From NCBI RefSeq assembly GCF_000332195.1, contig NZ_KB235922.1:1237902-1301901 (forward strand): a DNA stretch of 64,000 nucleotides, in the 5' to 3' direction. The position numbers and the translations under genes were made by a program. The notes beneath the pieces are model-generated. The model saw only the letters and a program-made list of their open reading frames with translations. It was not told the DNA's origin and ran no database searches. Shown one piece after another: positions 10,701 to 18,093 of this stretch (positions within the stretch are counted from its first letter, which is position 1; every line of letters begins with the position of its first letter). The DNA comes from Pleurocapsa sp. PCC 7319. Its GTDB lineage: Bacteria > Cyanobacteriota > Cyanobacteriia > Cyanobacteriales > Xenococcaceae.

Positions 10701-10803
10701 GGATCAGGGTGTTTTGGTAGAAAAAGGTACTCACGACGGTTTAATGAGCAAAAAAGGACATTACTTCTACCTCAACCAGCAACAACTAGCAGTGTCTCAG
10801 TAA
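7711..10803 (+). CDS. Peptide exporter: cNMP-binding, C39 peptidase and ABC domains
   Basis: 1030 residues from ATG 7711; a TTG four codons upstream is less likely. The N-terminus (about 40-140) resembles a cyclic-nucleotide-binding domain (GIYLILTGKVRLFD...GTSFGEL), followed by a weaker second copy. A C39 bacteriocin-type peptidase domain occupies about 315-440, with Cys328 (in QQSVSDCGAAC), His401 (NNHYIVV) and Asp417 (GDPG), so leader cleavage after Gly-Gly should be possible. Six membrane helices (about 455-745) precede an ABC ATPase with Walker A GRSGSGKTT at 823-831 (Lys829), signature LSGGQ at 927 and Walker B ending Asp951-Glu952. The domain order is that of PCAT exporters and of cyanobacterial HetC-like proteins. 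The five Gly-Gly precursors at 14060-15785 are the obvious cargo. The cNMP domain suggests ligand control; the ligand is unknown. Confidence 0.93.
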   Translation: MYIDLLSQSVFKKRLQQQLEKTFARSLSLSELEQYLPVIKLVEPSTGKQFWQSNQSIPGIYLILTGKVRLFDVYGQLLTSSEEGTSFGELTLFPQESFCPYLARASFRLRLAFIPGSLIQTLIKDDPHLEEHLKQQALFQDLLLLCRQSGEFKSISVDKLKSVIPLLQRHDLNQGQLISSSSSKQFFWLLRKGELENENSQKLTSGTIYFPQQSESQKSWQVDLPTELYSLSYEDRDAVQLHSSPLHSSESEILATSQDTVLSNNALSPIKVKPVQAIDLPNTISQENKPSHKERRAYFPSPRQRVGHLWQRLTQRYPYYAQQSVSDCGAACLIMIGQYWGKNYSLNRLRDLANVNRNGSTLRGLASAAETIGFVTRPVKATLDRLEQQKLPAIAHWDNNHYIVVYEITNKKVIVGDPGMGPRVLTHREFQAGWTGYALLLEPTTWLEEGRESTFPIWRFLELLKPHSLVLLEVLIASITIQIFGLVTPLLTQLLLDRVVVQRSNLTLMAVGMGLLIFGLFRVAITGLRQYLLDHVSQKVNVSLIVGFVRHSFKLPLSFFESRYVGDIVARLQENQKIQNFLTGEALSIFLDFLTIFVYVGLMFWYSWKMALLALVIVPPFFILALVATPFLQKISRDIFTASAKEQSYVIEAFSGIATVKSMAVEHRVRWRWEEFLNKAVKKGFSGQIIGNKVQVISSTIQVIATTSVLWFGAWQVIQDELTIGQLIAFNMLLGNVISPFQRLAVLWNQIQEVIISVERINDVLEAEPEEDWQTNPRQSLPTIAGHLQFQEVSFRYHPDDRANVIENLNFEVQPGKTVAIVGRSGSGKTTIAKLILALYPPTAGKVLVDGHDLANVSPSSLRRQVGVVDQANFLFGGTIRENISVKHPEATLEEIREAAEQAGADEFIQKLPLKYETLVGERGGTLSGGQCQRLAIARALLGNPRLLILDEATSSLDAESERIIQNNLKTIIKDRTTIIIAHRLSTIRQADMILVLDQGVLVEKGTHDGLMSKKGHYFYLNQQQLAVSQ

Positions 10804-10841
10804 TTCTAATAATCAGATTAAAACCAAATCTATTTAAGCTC

Positions 10842-12833
10842 ATGTCATATTCCCAACCAGAATCAGCTTTAGCTCTTGCTAATGGCAGAGTTAGACCCAA
10901 AATTCGCATCTTAATTATCGATCAGCAAAACCTAAGTAGCGAACTCCTCAAATGCCAACTCAAGCTCGAACCAAATATGTCAATTGTGGCAACGGTTAGT
11001 GACGAATTGGAAACCTTTGTCGCCATCCAAAGCTATGATCCTAATGTGGCGATCGTTGATGTCGATCTACCAGAAATTGATGGCTGTGCCTTAATCAAAA
11101 AAATCAGCCATAATTTCCCCCAGATTAAAATTGTAATTTTTACCAATAACCATCAATCAGATCAGATCAACAAAGCGCTTAGCCTGGGGGCGCAAGGAAT
11201 TTTATATAAAAATTCTTACTCTGAAGAAACTAAAAAAGTTCTTAATACTATCAACAATATCAGTTCAAGAGATACGACACCAGAACTTTTCAATCGGGAT
11301 AATTCTGTTGAACCAACAACTTCTAGCGATAACAATCATATTGACAATAATTCAGCAATAGTTCATTCACCCGGTACAGTAACATTTGAAACCGTAGAAG
11401 AGCGAGAAGATTGGTCCGCAGCAACCAAAGATCTCTTAGATTCACTACCCCGGGTTTGGACAAGGGGCTTACTATATTTCCTCATAATTGGGACAGGAAT
11501 TATTTTGCCTTGGTCAATTCTGACCAAGGTCGATCAGACAGGAACCGCCCGTGGCAGACTAGAACCAAAAGATAAAGTTATTCATTTAGATGCTCCCGTA
11601 GCGGGAAAAATAGAAGCAATCACAGTTAAAGAAGGTGATAAAGTCAAAAAAGGTGCGATTTTAGCTGAATTAGCCTCTGAAATAGTTAATTCAGAACTAG
11701 AAGAATTACAAGACAAACGATTCGGACTTCAGCAAAGGTTGAGCCAACTAGAACTAATGTACAATCAGGCCCGAATTACGCTAAATACTAAAGAAGATGA
11801 AAACCAGGCCAGACTTTTAGAAAAGCAATCTCAGCTAGCTCAAGCACGGCAAAATCTTGATACCCTCAAAGCCCTTTACGAATCTCAAACAGGAGAAAAA
11901 CTGGCACAGATTGAACAGGCAAAACAGGAAATAAATTCCAGTATAGCGGCGCGTAAAGAGGCAGAATTAGCCATGTTAGGTGCCCAGGAAAAAACTAGAC
12001 GTTATCAAGCAGCCTATAGAGAAGGAGTAATTGCTCAAGATCGTTTTTTAGACGTCCAACAACAAGCTAAAGAAAATCAAGAACGGTTAGCTCAAGCAAG
12101 TTCGACCGTAGAACAAGCCAAGTCTCGACTCAAAGAGCAGCAAAATAGTTACCAAAATCTAATTAAGAAATCAAAAGCAGAAATTAAACAAGCCTCTCTG
12201 CGATTCGAAGAACAAAAACGTAGTGACCAAACTTTGATAGCCTCCAGCAAGTTAGAAAAGCTCAAAACAGAAGAACAGCTCCAAGAGTTACAATCTCAGA
12301 TTACTAGTCTAACTAGCGAAATTGCTCAGACTAATAAGCAGCTACAATCTAGACAATTTCAATTAAAACAACGAGAACTAATTGCTCCCATTGACGGGAT
12401 GGTTTTTCATATCCCTGCTAGAGGCAGAGGAGCAGTAGTTCAACCAGGAGAGAGAATGATCGAAATTGCACCACAAGACTCTGCTCTGGTTTTGCGCGCA
12501 CAAATTCCTCCTGCAGATAGTGGATTTCTCCAGCAGGGAATGCCTGTCAAAATTAAATTTGATGCTTATCCTTTCCAGGATTACGGTGTTACCGAAGGCA
12601 CATTAATTTCTGTATCACCAGACTCAAAAGTAACCGAAACTCCTCAAGGCGATCGGGAAAGTTATGAGCTAGAAATAGAATTAGCTCAACCCTATGTTTG
12701 GGATGAAGGCAAGCGTATAACCTTGACCCCTGGTCAAACTGCTACGGCTGAAATAATTATCCGTCAACGTCGCGTAATTGACTTTTTTATCGATCCCTTT
12801 AAGAAATTACAACAGGATGGCATGAAACTATAA
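10842..12833 (+). CDS. Receiver-domain/HlyD fusion, membrane fusion protein of type I export
   Basis: 663 residues. Residues 20-140 form a CheY-like receiver domain with candidate phospho-acceptor Asp73 (VDVDLPEIDG), Thr101 and Lys123; the usual acidic pair near the N-terminus is reduced to Asp27-Gln28. A linker leads to one membrane helix (about 209-226, LLYFLIIGTGIILPWSIL). After it comes a standard HlyD/MFP architecture: lipoyl-like half (APVAGKIEAITVKEGDKVKKG), a long coiled coil (about 280-510) and a beta-barrel end. The receiver domain therefore sits in the cytoplasm and the adaptor in the periplasm. The gene starts 38 bases after the exporter. Control of the channel by phosphorylation is inference. 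I know of no characterised adaptor of this design. Confidence 0.9.
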   Translation: MSYSQPESALALANGRVRPKIRILIIDQQNLSSELLKCQLKLEPNMSIVATVSDELETFVAIQSYDPNVAIVDVDLPEIDGCALIKKISHNFPQIKIVIFTNNHQSDQINKALSLGAQGILYKNSYSEETKKVLNTINNISSRDTTPELFNRDNSVEPTTSSDNNHIDNNSAIVHSPGTVTFETVEEREDWSAATKDLLDSLPRVWTRGLLYFLIIGTGIILPWSILTKVDQTGTARGRLEPKDKVIHLDAPVAGKIEAITVKEGDKVKKGAILAELASEIVNSELEELQDKRFGLQQRLSQLELMYNQARITLNTKEDENQARLLEKQSQLAQARQNLDTLKALYESQTGEKLAQIEQAKQEINSSIAARKEAELAMLGAQEKTRRYQAAYREGVIAQDRFLDVQQQAKENQERLAQASSTVEQAKSRLKEQQNSYQNLIKKSKAEIKQASLRFEEQKRSDQTLIASSKLEKLKTEEQLQELQSQITSLTSEIAQTNKQLQSRQFQLKQRELIAPIDGMVFHIPARGRGAVVQPGERMIEIAPQDSALVLRAQIPPADSGFLQQGMPVKIKFDAYPFQDYGVTEGTLISVSPDSKVTETPQGDRESYELEIELAQPYVWDEGKRITLTPGQTATAEIIIRQRRVIDFFIDPFKKLQQDGMKL

Positions 12834-13158
12834 TCTCGATGTAAATTCCCAATCTAATCAGAACTTAGGCAGAAGAAAACACTCTTGTTGCTCCAAATTA
12901 ACGTGATAAAATACTCAAGTAAAAACTATTATAACTATTTATATTGAACAAATAATTTACTCTCAGTTACTTAACAATCCCAAAACGTAACTGCAGATCG
13001 TATATCAAGTGAAACATAAATTAGGCAATCAACCATTTGTATAGATGATCTAAAGCAAGTCAAGATCGTCATTTCTGCTCCAACTTTAATCATATTTCTG
13101 AACTAATGATTAGAGGTCATTCTGTGGTGCAAATAATAGAGAAACTATATAAATAACC
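12834..13158. other. 325-bp gap upstream of the PpiC gene
   Basis: AT-rich with no coding signal on either strand. I found no further double-glycine precursor here. It may contain a separate promoter for the PpiC gene, but no clear boxes were identified. Confidence 0.4.
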
Positions 13159-13923
13159 ATGAAACAAACTTTAAAAATTAATCAAACAGCTATTGTTAAT
13201 CATCTCAAACTTTCTCGGCAGCTAGATCGTATTGTAGAGGGAGTAGCTACCTGTCAAATTATTGAATCTAAAGCGGCTGAGTTAGGCATTATTGTTAATG
13301 ATGAAGAACTTCAGCAAGCAGCTGATGATTTCCGTTTAACTCAAAATTTAAACAATATCGAAGCTACATGGCAGTGGTTAGAAAGCAATCATTTATCTAT
13401 GGATGATTTTGAAGCTTTGATCCACACTGATACACTGACGAAAAAACTGGTTCAACATCTTTTTAGCGATCGCGTTGAATCCTTTTTCTATCAAAATCAG
13501 CTCGACTATACGGGGGTAGCGATGTACGAACTGATATTAGACGATGAAGATCTGGCGATCGAATTATTCTGCGCTCTTCAAGAAGGGGAAGTGAGTTTCC
13601 AAGAAATTTCTAGAAGATATGAATCTAATCCTGTTCGCCGTCGCTCAGGGGGGTATTGTGGAGTACTGCAACGACAAAACCTGAAACCTGAAATATCTGC
13701 CGCCGTATTTGCAGCTTCCCCTCCTCAACTATTGAAACCAATAATTACATCTATGGGAGTTCATCTCATCTTAGTTGAAGAGATCATTCGACCCCGGTTA
13801 GATGAAGAGTTACAAAATCAAATTATGTCAACTTTATTCTCCGAGTGGCTACAACAACAGCTAGAAGAAGTTCAAATAGTTACGGAGTTTAGTGAAAACA
13901 AGCAAAATGTTCTAATTCAATAA
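13159..13923 (+). CDS. Parvulin-type peptidylprolyl isomerase (PpiC/SurA-like)
   Basis: 254 residues. The N-terminal half (about 10-110) is helical and resembles the SurA/PrsA chaperone segment (QIIESKAAELGIIVNDEELQ). The C-terminal half (about 115-235) is a rotamase domain with SFQEISRRYESNPVRRRSGGYCGVL and the end motif SMGVHLILVEEI. There is no signal peptide, so the protein is probably cytoplasmic. PpiC-like proteins are common beside double-glycine peptide exporters in cyanobacteria and are thought to hold or fold the precursors. The predicted cores encoded next door contain no proline, which favours chaperone activity over prolyl isomerisation. It converges with the precursor gene at 14060. 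Confidence 0.85.
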   Translation: MKQTLKINQTAIVNHLKLSRQLDRIVEGVATCQIIESKAAELGIIVNDEELQQAADDFRLTQNLNNIEATWQWLESNHLSMDDFEALIHTDTLTKKLVQHLFSDRVESFFYQNQLDYTGVAMYELILDDEDLAIELFCALQEGEVSFQEISRRYESNPVRRRSGGYCGVLQRQNLKPEISAAVFAASPPQLLKPIITSMGVHLILVEEIIRPRLDEELQNQIMSTLFSEWLQQQLEEVQIVTEFSENKQNVLIQ

Positions 13924-14059
13924 AATTTAAACAGCCTAAGTAACTTTACGCCCCATATAACTTGTTGAGCATTTCATTTATCTAAGAGTTTAACTCGGCA
14001 AAATAGTTGATAAATATAAATGTCAACTTTCTGAATAACAAGTTTTGATTATTTTAGCC

Positions 14060-14281
14060 TTAGGATGCTCCAGCATCGTTGCTTAAGACAGAGACATTAA
14101 AGTTATCACCACCAAAGGATACTTGCACATTAACATTGTTGTTGATCTGAACAATATTTGTGAATTCAAAATTGAAATATCTTTTTCGATGACCACCGAT
14201 AACAGTACCAGTTTCGCGATCGCTTAATAAGCTTAATTCAGAATTTAATTCTTGTAGTTCAGCAATTTGAATTTTAGACAT
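14060..14281 (-). CDS. Double-glycine leader precursor peptide A
   Basis: 73 residues. The leader is 30 residues (MSKIQIAEL...DRETGTVIGG), ending in Gly-Gly, the cleavage site of C39 peptidases. The 43-residue core has no Cys or Pro and is rich in Asn, Val and Phe. It contains the shared motif Q-x-N-x-N-x3-Q at Gln45, Asn47, Asn49 and Gln53. The second copy of the motif found in the other peptides is degenerate (GDNFNVSVL). AGGA lies eight bases or so upstream of the ATG. It is the last gene in the minus-strand precursor run, nearest the PpiC gene. Export by the C39-ABC protein at 7711 is inferred from leader type and proximity. Confidence 0.85.
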   Translation of the reverse strand: MSKIQIAELQELNSELSLLSDRETGTVIGGHRKRYFNFEFTNIVQINNNVNVQVSFGGDNFNVSVLSNDAGAS

Positions 14282-14476
14282 TTCTTTTCCTCGCTACTAT
14301 TTCTCAGAAGCTATTGTTTTTTCTATAAGCCAAATAAATCACAAATTAAGATATATATGTGGCAATATATTTGCCATATATGAAATCTTTCAATTTTAGT
14401 ATTTTTTCGTTACTGTCAATAAAAATCTTAAATACAAGTCTATTAACAGTAACAATAAGAATTGCTAGTTTGCTCT

Positions 14477-14761
14477 TTACTGAGCAACAAAAACAAAGTT
14501 ATGCTGACTAGTACCGTTAGATTGATCGGTGAAACTATATTTTTGATTGCCAATAGTAATCTGAATAGTTTCGTTTTCATTATTTTGCTCAATATCTGTA
14601 ACATTGACATTAAATCTTGAAGAGATATAAGCACTAAACCCCAGAACACTAGAGCGATACAGATAAGAGGTTCCACCAACAATTTCTGAAGCTTCAGCTT
14701 CGTTTAGCTTCTTAAAATCAGAAGAAAAGGAGTTTAATTTTGTAAGTCGAAGTTTAGTCAT
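14477..14761 (-). CDS. Double-glycine leader precursor peptide B
   Basis: 94 residues, the longest of the five. The 30-residue leader (MTKLRLTKLNSF...EASEIVGG) is diverged from the others but has the same length and ends in Val-Gly-Gly. The 64-residue core has no Cys or Pro. It carries the motif twice: Gln59-Asn61-Asn63-Gln67, and Gln86-Asn88-Val92-Gln94 at the very C-terminus. An open frame at 14443-14682 on the same strand in another frame is a shadow. The ribosome site is weaker than in the neighbours (AGAG). The role is presumed to be secreted material or a signal processed by the exporter at 7711. Confidence 0.82.
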   Translation of the reverse strand: MTKLRLTKLNSFSSDFKKLNEAEASEIVGGTSYLYRSSVLGFSAYISSRFNVNVTDIEQNNENETIQITIGNQKYSFTDQSNGTSQHNFVFVAQ

Positions 14762-14980
14762 TTTTAACTCTTATTTAAACTCGAGTTTGATACTATATTT
14801 ATGGTGTATTTTTAACCATTTACGAAGCTAGAAAATATCTAGACAAATTATCTATTCTGCTCAACTAAGTATAAATATATTAGAATGAGCAGAATAGTAA
14901 TATTTCCTACAATAATTACCAAAAAATTTATTACACTAATGATTAATATTTGTTGGCATTACTGAATAATCAGATTAGTA

Positions 14981-15202
14981 TTATTGGTAGACACTAGCTG
15001 AATTATCTTGATAAGTGCTATTGTAATTGCTGGCACTACCGTAGTAGCTATCTGCTATTTGCAAAGTTGAATTGTAGTTGAATTGTGAAATATAAGCAGA
15101 TTTATCAAAGTACCCACCAACAACCTTATTAGTTTGTTGCTCATTTAATGCATCAAATTCAGAAGTAGTTCGGTTGAGTTCTTTGATTTGAATTTTAGAC
15201 AT
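14981..15202 (-). CDS. Double-glycine leader precursor peptide C
   Basis: 73 residues from ATG 15202, which follows a GGAG site; the open frame extends to 15343 but the extra 47 residues run over the preceding gene and do not resemble the family. The leader is 30 residues ending VVGG. The 43-residue core has two motif copies: Gln40-Asn42-Asn44-Gln48 and Gln65-Asn67-Ala69-Val71-Gln73, joined by a Ser/Tyr/Gly-rich linker. The last residue is Gln. Peptides C, D and E are close paralogues placed head to tail, the result of recent tandem duplication. Confidence 0.85.
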   Translation of the reverse strand: MSKIQIKELNRTTSEFDALNEQQTNKVVGGYFDKSAYISQFNYNSTLQIADSYYGSASNYNSTYQDNSASVYQ

Positions 15203-15263
15203 TTTTTTTCTCCAAAAACTAAATATTGATGTATTCCTTTCAATCAAAAAAAATCTACTAATC

Positions 15264-15497
15264 TTATTGGTAGACACGAGCGGAATTATATTGGCTAGTT
15301 GAATTGCTATTGTTAGAACCACTATAGTAATAGCTGTAGCCACCTTCTGCTAGTTGTATAGTAGAGTTGACATTTTGTTGATAGATATCAACATACTTAT
15401 CATAGTATCCACCTATAACTTCACTACATTCTCGATCACTTAAGGTATTGAATCCAGAAGCAGTTACGTTGAGTTTATCAATTTGAATTTTAGACAT
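15264..15497 (-). CDS. Double-glycine leader precursor peptide D
   Basis: 77 residues from ATG 15497, preceded by CTGGAGAAAAAAA, nearly the same upstream sequence as peptide C. The 30-residue leader ends VIGG and contains a single Cys; the 47-residue core has none. Core motif copies are Gln40-Asn42-Asn44-Gln48 and Gln69-Asn71-Ala73-Val75-Gln77, with a Tyr/Ser/Gly/Asn-rich middle (EGGYSYYYSGSNNSN). An upstream in-frame ATG at 15530 would add 11 residues and is rejected because the ribosome site and leader alignment favour 15497. Confidence 0.85.
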   Translation of the reverse strand: MSKIQIDKLNVTASGFNTLSDRECSEVIGGYYDKYVDIYQQNVNSTIQLAEGGYSYYYSGSNNSNSTSQYNSARVYQ

Positions 15498-15563
15498 TTT
15501 TTTTCTCCAGAAAACTAAGTTACGATACAATCTTTTTCACTAAAGCTAATAAGCTTGTTGAAA

Positions 15564-15785
15564 TTATTGATAAACACTAGCGTAATTACTTTGAGAAGTG
15601 TAATTACTATTGCTACTGCTATAGTAGCCACCAGATGCAAATTGAAGTGTATCGTTGTAGTTACTTTGATAGATAGTTGCATATTTATCGCGGTATCCAC
15701 CTATAACTTCAGTAGTTTCTTGAGTATTCAAAAGATTGAATTCAGAAGCAATTTTATTCAACTCGGTAATTTGAATTTTAGACAT
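15564..15785 (-). CDS. Double-glycine leader precursor peptide E
   Basis: 73 residues, first gene of the minus-strand precursor run. The leader (MSKIQITELNK...TTEVIGG) is 30 residues; the core is 43 residues with Gln40-Asn42-Asn44-Gln48 and Gln65-Asn67-Ala69-Val71-Gln73. AGGTGA precedes the ATG. In each copy alternate residues (Q, N, N/A, T/V, Q) would face the same side of an extended strand, with small or aromatic residues between. This resembles curlin repeats in composition, although the spacing is shorter (eight residues from Gln to Gln). The promoter for the run should lie in the 15786-16389 gap. Confidence 0.86.
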   Translation of the reverse strand: MSKIQITELNKIASEFNLLNTQETTEVIGGYRDKYATIYQSNYNDTLQFASGGYYSSSNSNYTSQSNYASVYQ

Positions 15786-16389
15786 TTACTTCACCTAAAG
15801 TTAGGAAAATATTTAATTGATTTTCGAGATTTAAAAAGTTTCTTGTTTTTTCTCGATAGTTTTATTGTGCAACACTAGATTTCGAAAAACAATACTTTTG
15901 ACGATCTTAAATAGACACAAGTATCAGAGTTAAGTCCTCTTTTTAGATTTTATTAATTATTTTCAAAAAAGCTTAATAAGAAACAATATTAAATATATAT
16001 TTTATGTTAGTTACTTCTTTTGTTCCTATTAATTTGTAGTTTTGGCTATCTTATAACTAATATCTTGAATTTTTTTAAAAAAATAAAATTGCTATAAAAC
16101 TAATTTTTTTGATACTTAAAATAGGTAATTAGCTAAATCTTGTTTTTTGTAGTTAAGAAAAATACAAAAAAATAGTTTTTTGTTAAGTCATATAAAAAGC
16201 GTTAAGTCATATAAAAAGCAATTAAGCGTCTTTAATGCTCAAATAAGAGTAAATATCAGGTGATTTTTGCTCAAAATAGCTTTTAAACTAGTACTTAAAA
16301 ACTAAGTTTTTACTAAGAAATATGAACATAATCCCTTGTCAACCGAACTTGATAACCTATTGCTAGTATTTGCTGGTACTCAAAGAAAT
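15786..16389. other. Divergent 0.6 kb intergenic region, likely promoter of the precursor run
   Basis: The region lies between the first precursor gene (minus) and the ABC-class ATPase (plus). It is very AT-rich and contains poly-T/poly-A tracts and a 19-base tandem repeat at 16182-16219. No convincing gene is seen on either strand. It must hold the promoter of the precursor genes unless they use several internal ones. Confidence 0.5.
16182..16219. repeat. 19-bp direct tandem repeat, two copies
   Basis: GTTAAGTCATATAAAAAGC occurs twice without a spacer at 16182-16200 and 16201-16219. Its place in the divergent promoter region would suit a duplicated regulator site, but this is inference. Confidence 0.85.
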
Positions 16390-18090
16390 ATGAGCGATCA
16401 CCATCAATTAAATTCCACTCTTCTCAATCTAGATAACTCCAGCTACAAAGCATATAAAGAGATCAAAGGAAGTTATCAATTTGAAGATTTCACTCTAATC
16501 ATTGATTATGTGCAGGGAGATCCTTTTGCTACCCCCAGTCAATTGCGAGTCATAATTCCTCAGGCAATAGCCGATTTCCCAACGCAACTATATCAATCTC
16601 TAAGTAGAGAAATAGCATTAAGAGACTATCTTGCACGTCAGTTTGCCCAAATAGCCAATCAGATGAGTTCCCATCGAGGTACGGGAAAAAGCGGCTTAAT
16701 AGCGATCGCTACCTTAAATCAAGAAGTTTTGGAAGGAAATGCGGTACTGATTGATACAGAAAGAATAGAAGTACGTTTCGTGGTGGGATTACCTGCCAGA
16801 GGAAGGAGAATTCTCGGTCGTCAAGCTGCGGCAATGCTATGTGAAGATCTGCCCCAAATTATCATGTCATCCTTATTGTATAAATCTCAAAACGCGATCG
16901 CTATACAACGGCATATAGAAACTGTCGAAGATGCCGACTGGTTACGTCAGCAATTGTCAACTAAAGAACTAGTGGCGTTTATTCCCAACGGGGCAATTTT
17001 ACCCCGTCGTAGTGGTATTGATTCTCGTCCATTGATAGATGCAATTCCGTTTCAGTCACCACCAGCATTAGAAGTAGAATTTGCTTGTCCCAATCGAGGG
17101 AAAATCACTGGAATGGGCATTCCCGCAGGTATAACTTTAATTGTTGGTGGTGGATATCATGGCAAGTCAACACTACTCAAAGCAATTGAACTGGGAGTGT
17201 ACAATCATATCCCTGGAGATGGAAGAGAATATGTAGTAGCAAATCCTTTGGGAGTAAAAATTCGAGCAGAAGATGGACGTAGTATTGCGGGGGTAGATAT
17301 ATCTCCATTTATTAATCATTTACCTCAAGGGCGTGCTACTAATCATTTTTCCACCACTAACGCCAGTGGCAGTACTTCCCAAGCAGCAAATATAATTGAG
17401 GCATTAGAAGCAGGAGCCAGACTATTACTGATAGATGAAGATACTTCGGCGACTAACTTTACTATTCGAGATCGCCGTATGCAGGCTTTAATTGCCAAAG
17501 ACAAAGAACCAATCACCCCGTTTATCGATAAAGTGCATCAGCTTTATGATGATTATGGCGTATCAACCATTTTAGTTATGGGAGGCAGTGGAGATTATTT
17601 TGATGTTGCTGATCGAGTAATTGCCTTAGAGAACTATTTACCTAAAGATGTTACAGCTAGAGCAAAGGCGATCGCCAAACAATATGTTACCGATAGAAAT
17701 GCCGAAGGAGGGAGCAGTTTTGGTCAAATTACTCCCAGAATACCGTTAAGAGATAGCATTAATCCCAGTCGAGGGAAAAAAGAGGTCAAATTAAAATCTC
17801 GGGGAGTAGATGAAATTGCTTTTGGTACAGAAGATATCGATCTATCGGCAGTAGAACAAATAGTCGATACAGGACAGTTAAAAGCGATCGCTTTAGCAAT
17901 TGTTTATGCCAAAGCGAAATATATGAATCAATCACTAACTATTGGCGAGATCTTAGATCTGGTCACTCAGGATATTACTCAACATGGATTAGACATTATC
18001 ACCAATTTCCCTCAAGGAGATTTAGCCTTATTTCGTCGGTTTGAACTAGCCGCCGCTTTAAATAGATTGAGAAGTTTACAAGTTAAATAA
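16390..18090 (+). CDS. ABC-class predicted ATPase (COG3044 type)
   Basis: 566 residues from ATG 16390. The frame extends 54 bases upstream to a TTG at 16336, but family members begin shortly before the YKAYK.IKGSYQF motif, so the ATG fits better. The protein has Walker A GGGYHGKSTLL, a signature-like SGSTSQAA segment and Walker B RLLLIDEDTSATNF, as in the stand-alone 'predicted ATPase of the ABC class' family (PF09818). These proteins lack membrane domains and their role is unresolved. It lies beside the precursor genes but points away, and it is widespread outside such islands, so I do not assign it to secretion. Confidence 0.85.
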   Translation: MSDHHQLNSTLLNLDNSSYKAYKEIKGSYQFEDFTLIIDYVQGDPFATPSQLRVIIPQAIADFPTQLYQSLSREIALRDYLARQFAQIANQMSSHRGTGKSGLIAIATLNQEVLEGNAVLIDTERIEVRFVVGLPARGRRILGRQAAAMLCEDLPQIIMSSLLYKSQNAIAIQRHIETVEDADWLRQQLSTKELVAFIPNGAILPRRSGIDSRPLIDAIPFQSPPALEVEFACPNRGKITGMGIPAGITLIVGGGYHGKSTLLKAIELGVYNHIPGDGREYVVANPLGVKIRAEDGRSIAGVDISPFINHLPQGRATNHFSTTNASGSTSQAANIIEALEAGARLLLIDEDTSATNFTIRDRRMQALIAKDKEPITPFIDKVHQLYDDYGVSTILVMGGSGDYFDVADRVIALENYLPKDVTARAKAIAKQYVTDRNAEGGSSFGQITPRIPLRDSINPSRGKKEVKLKSRGVDEIAFGTEDIDLSAVEQIVDTGQLKAIALAIVYAKAKYMNQSLTIGEILDLVTQDITQHGLDIITNFPQGDLALFRRFELAAALNRLRSLQVK

Positions 18091-18093
18091 CTT

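Noticed and set aside
14443-14682. 79-residue hydrophobic frame
   Set aside because: Lies in another frame over precursor B, which has the leader and double-glycine motif.
14060-15785. Lanthipeptide or radical-SAM peptide cluster
   Set aside because: The cores have no Cys and no modification enzyme is encoded in the island.
14060-15785. True curlin (CsgA-type) repeats
   Set aside because: Gln to Gln spacing is 8 rather than about 11, and the Gly position is missing; only a compositional resemblance can be claimed.
15555-15878. 107-residue plus-strand frame opposite precursor E
   Set aside because: Antisense shadow of the precursor gene; no start signal.
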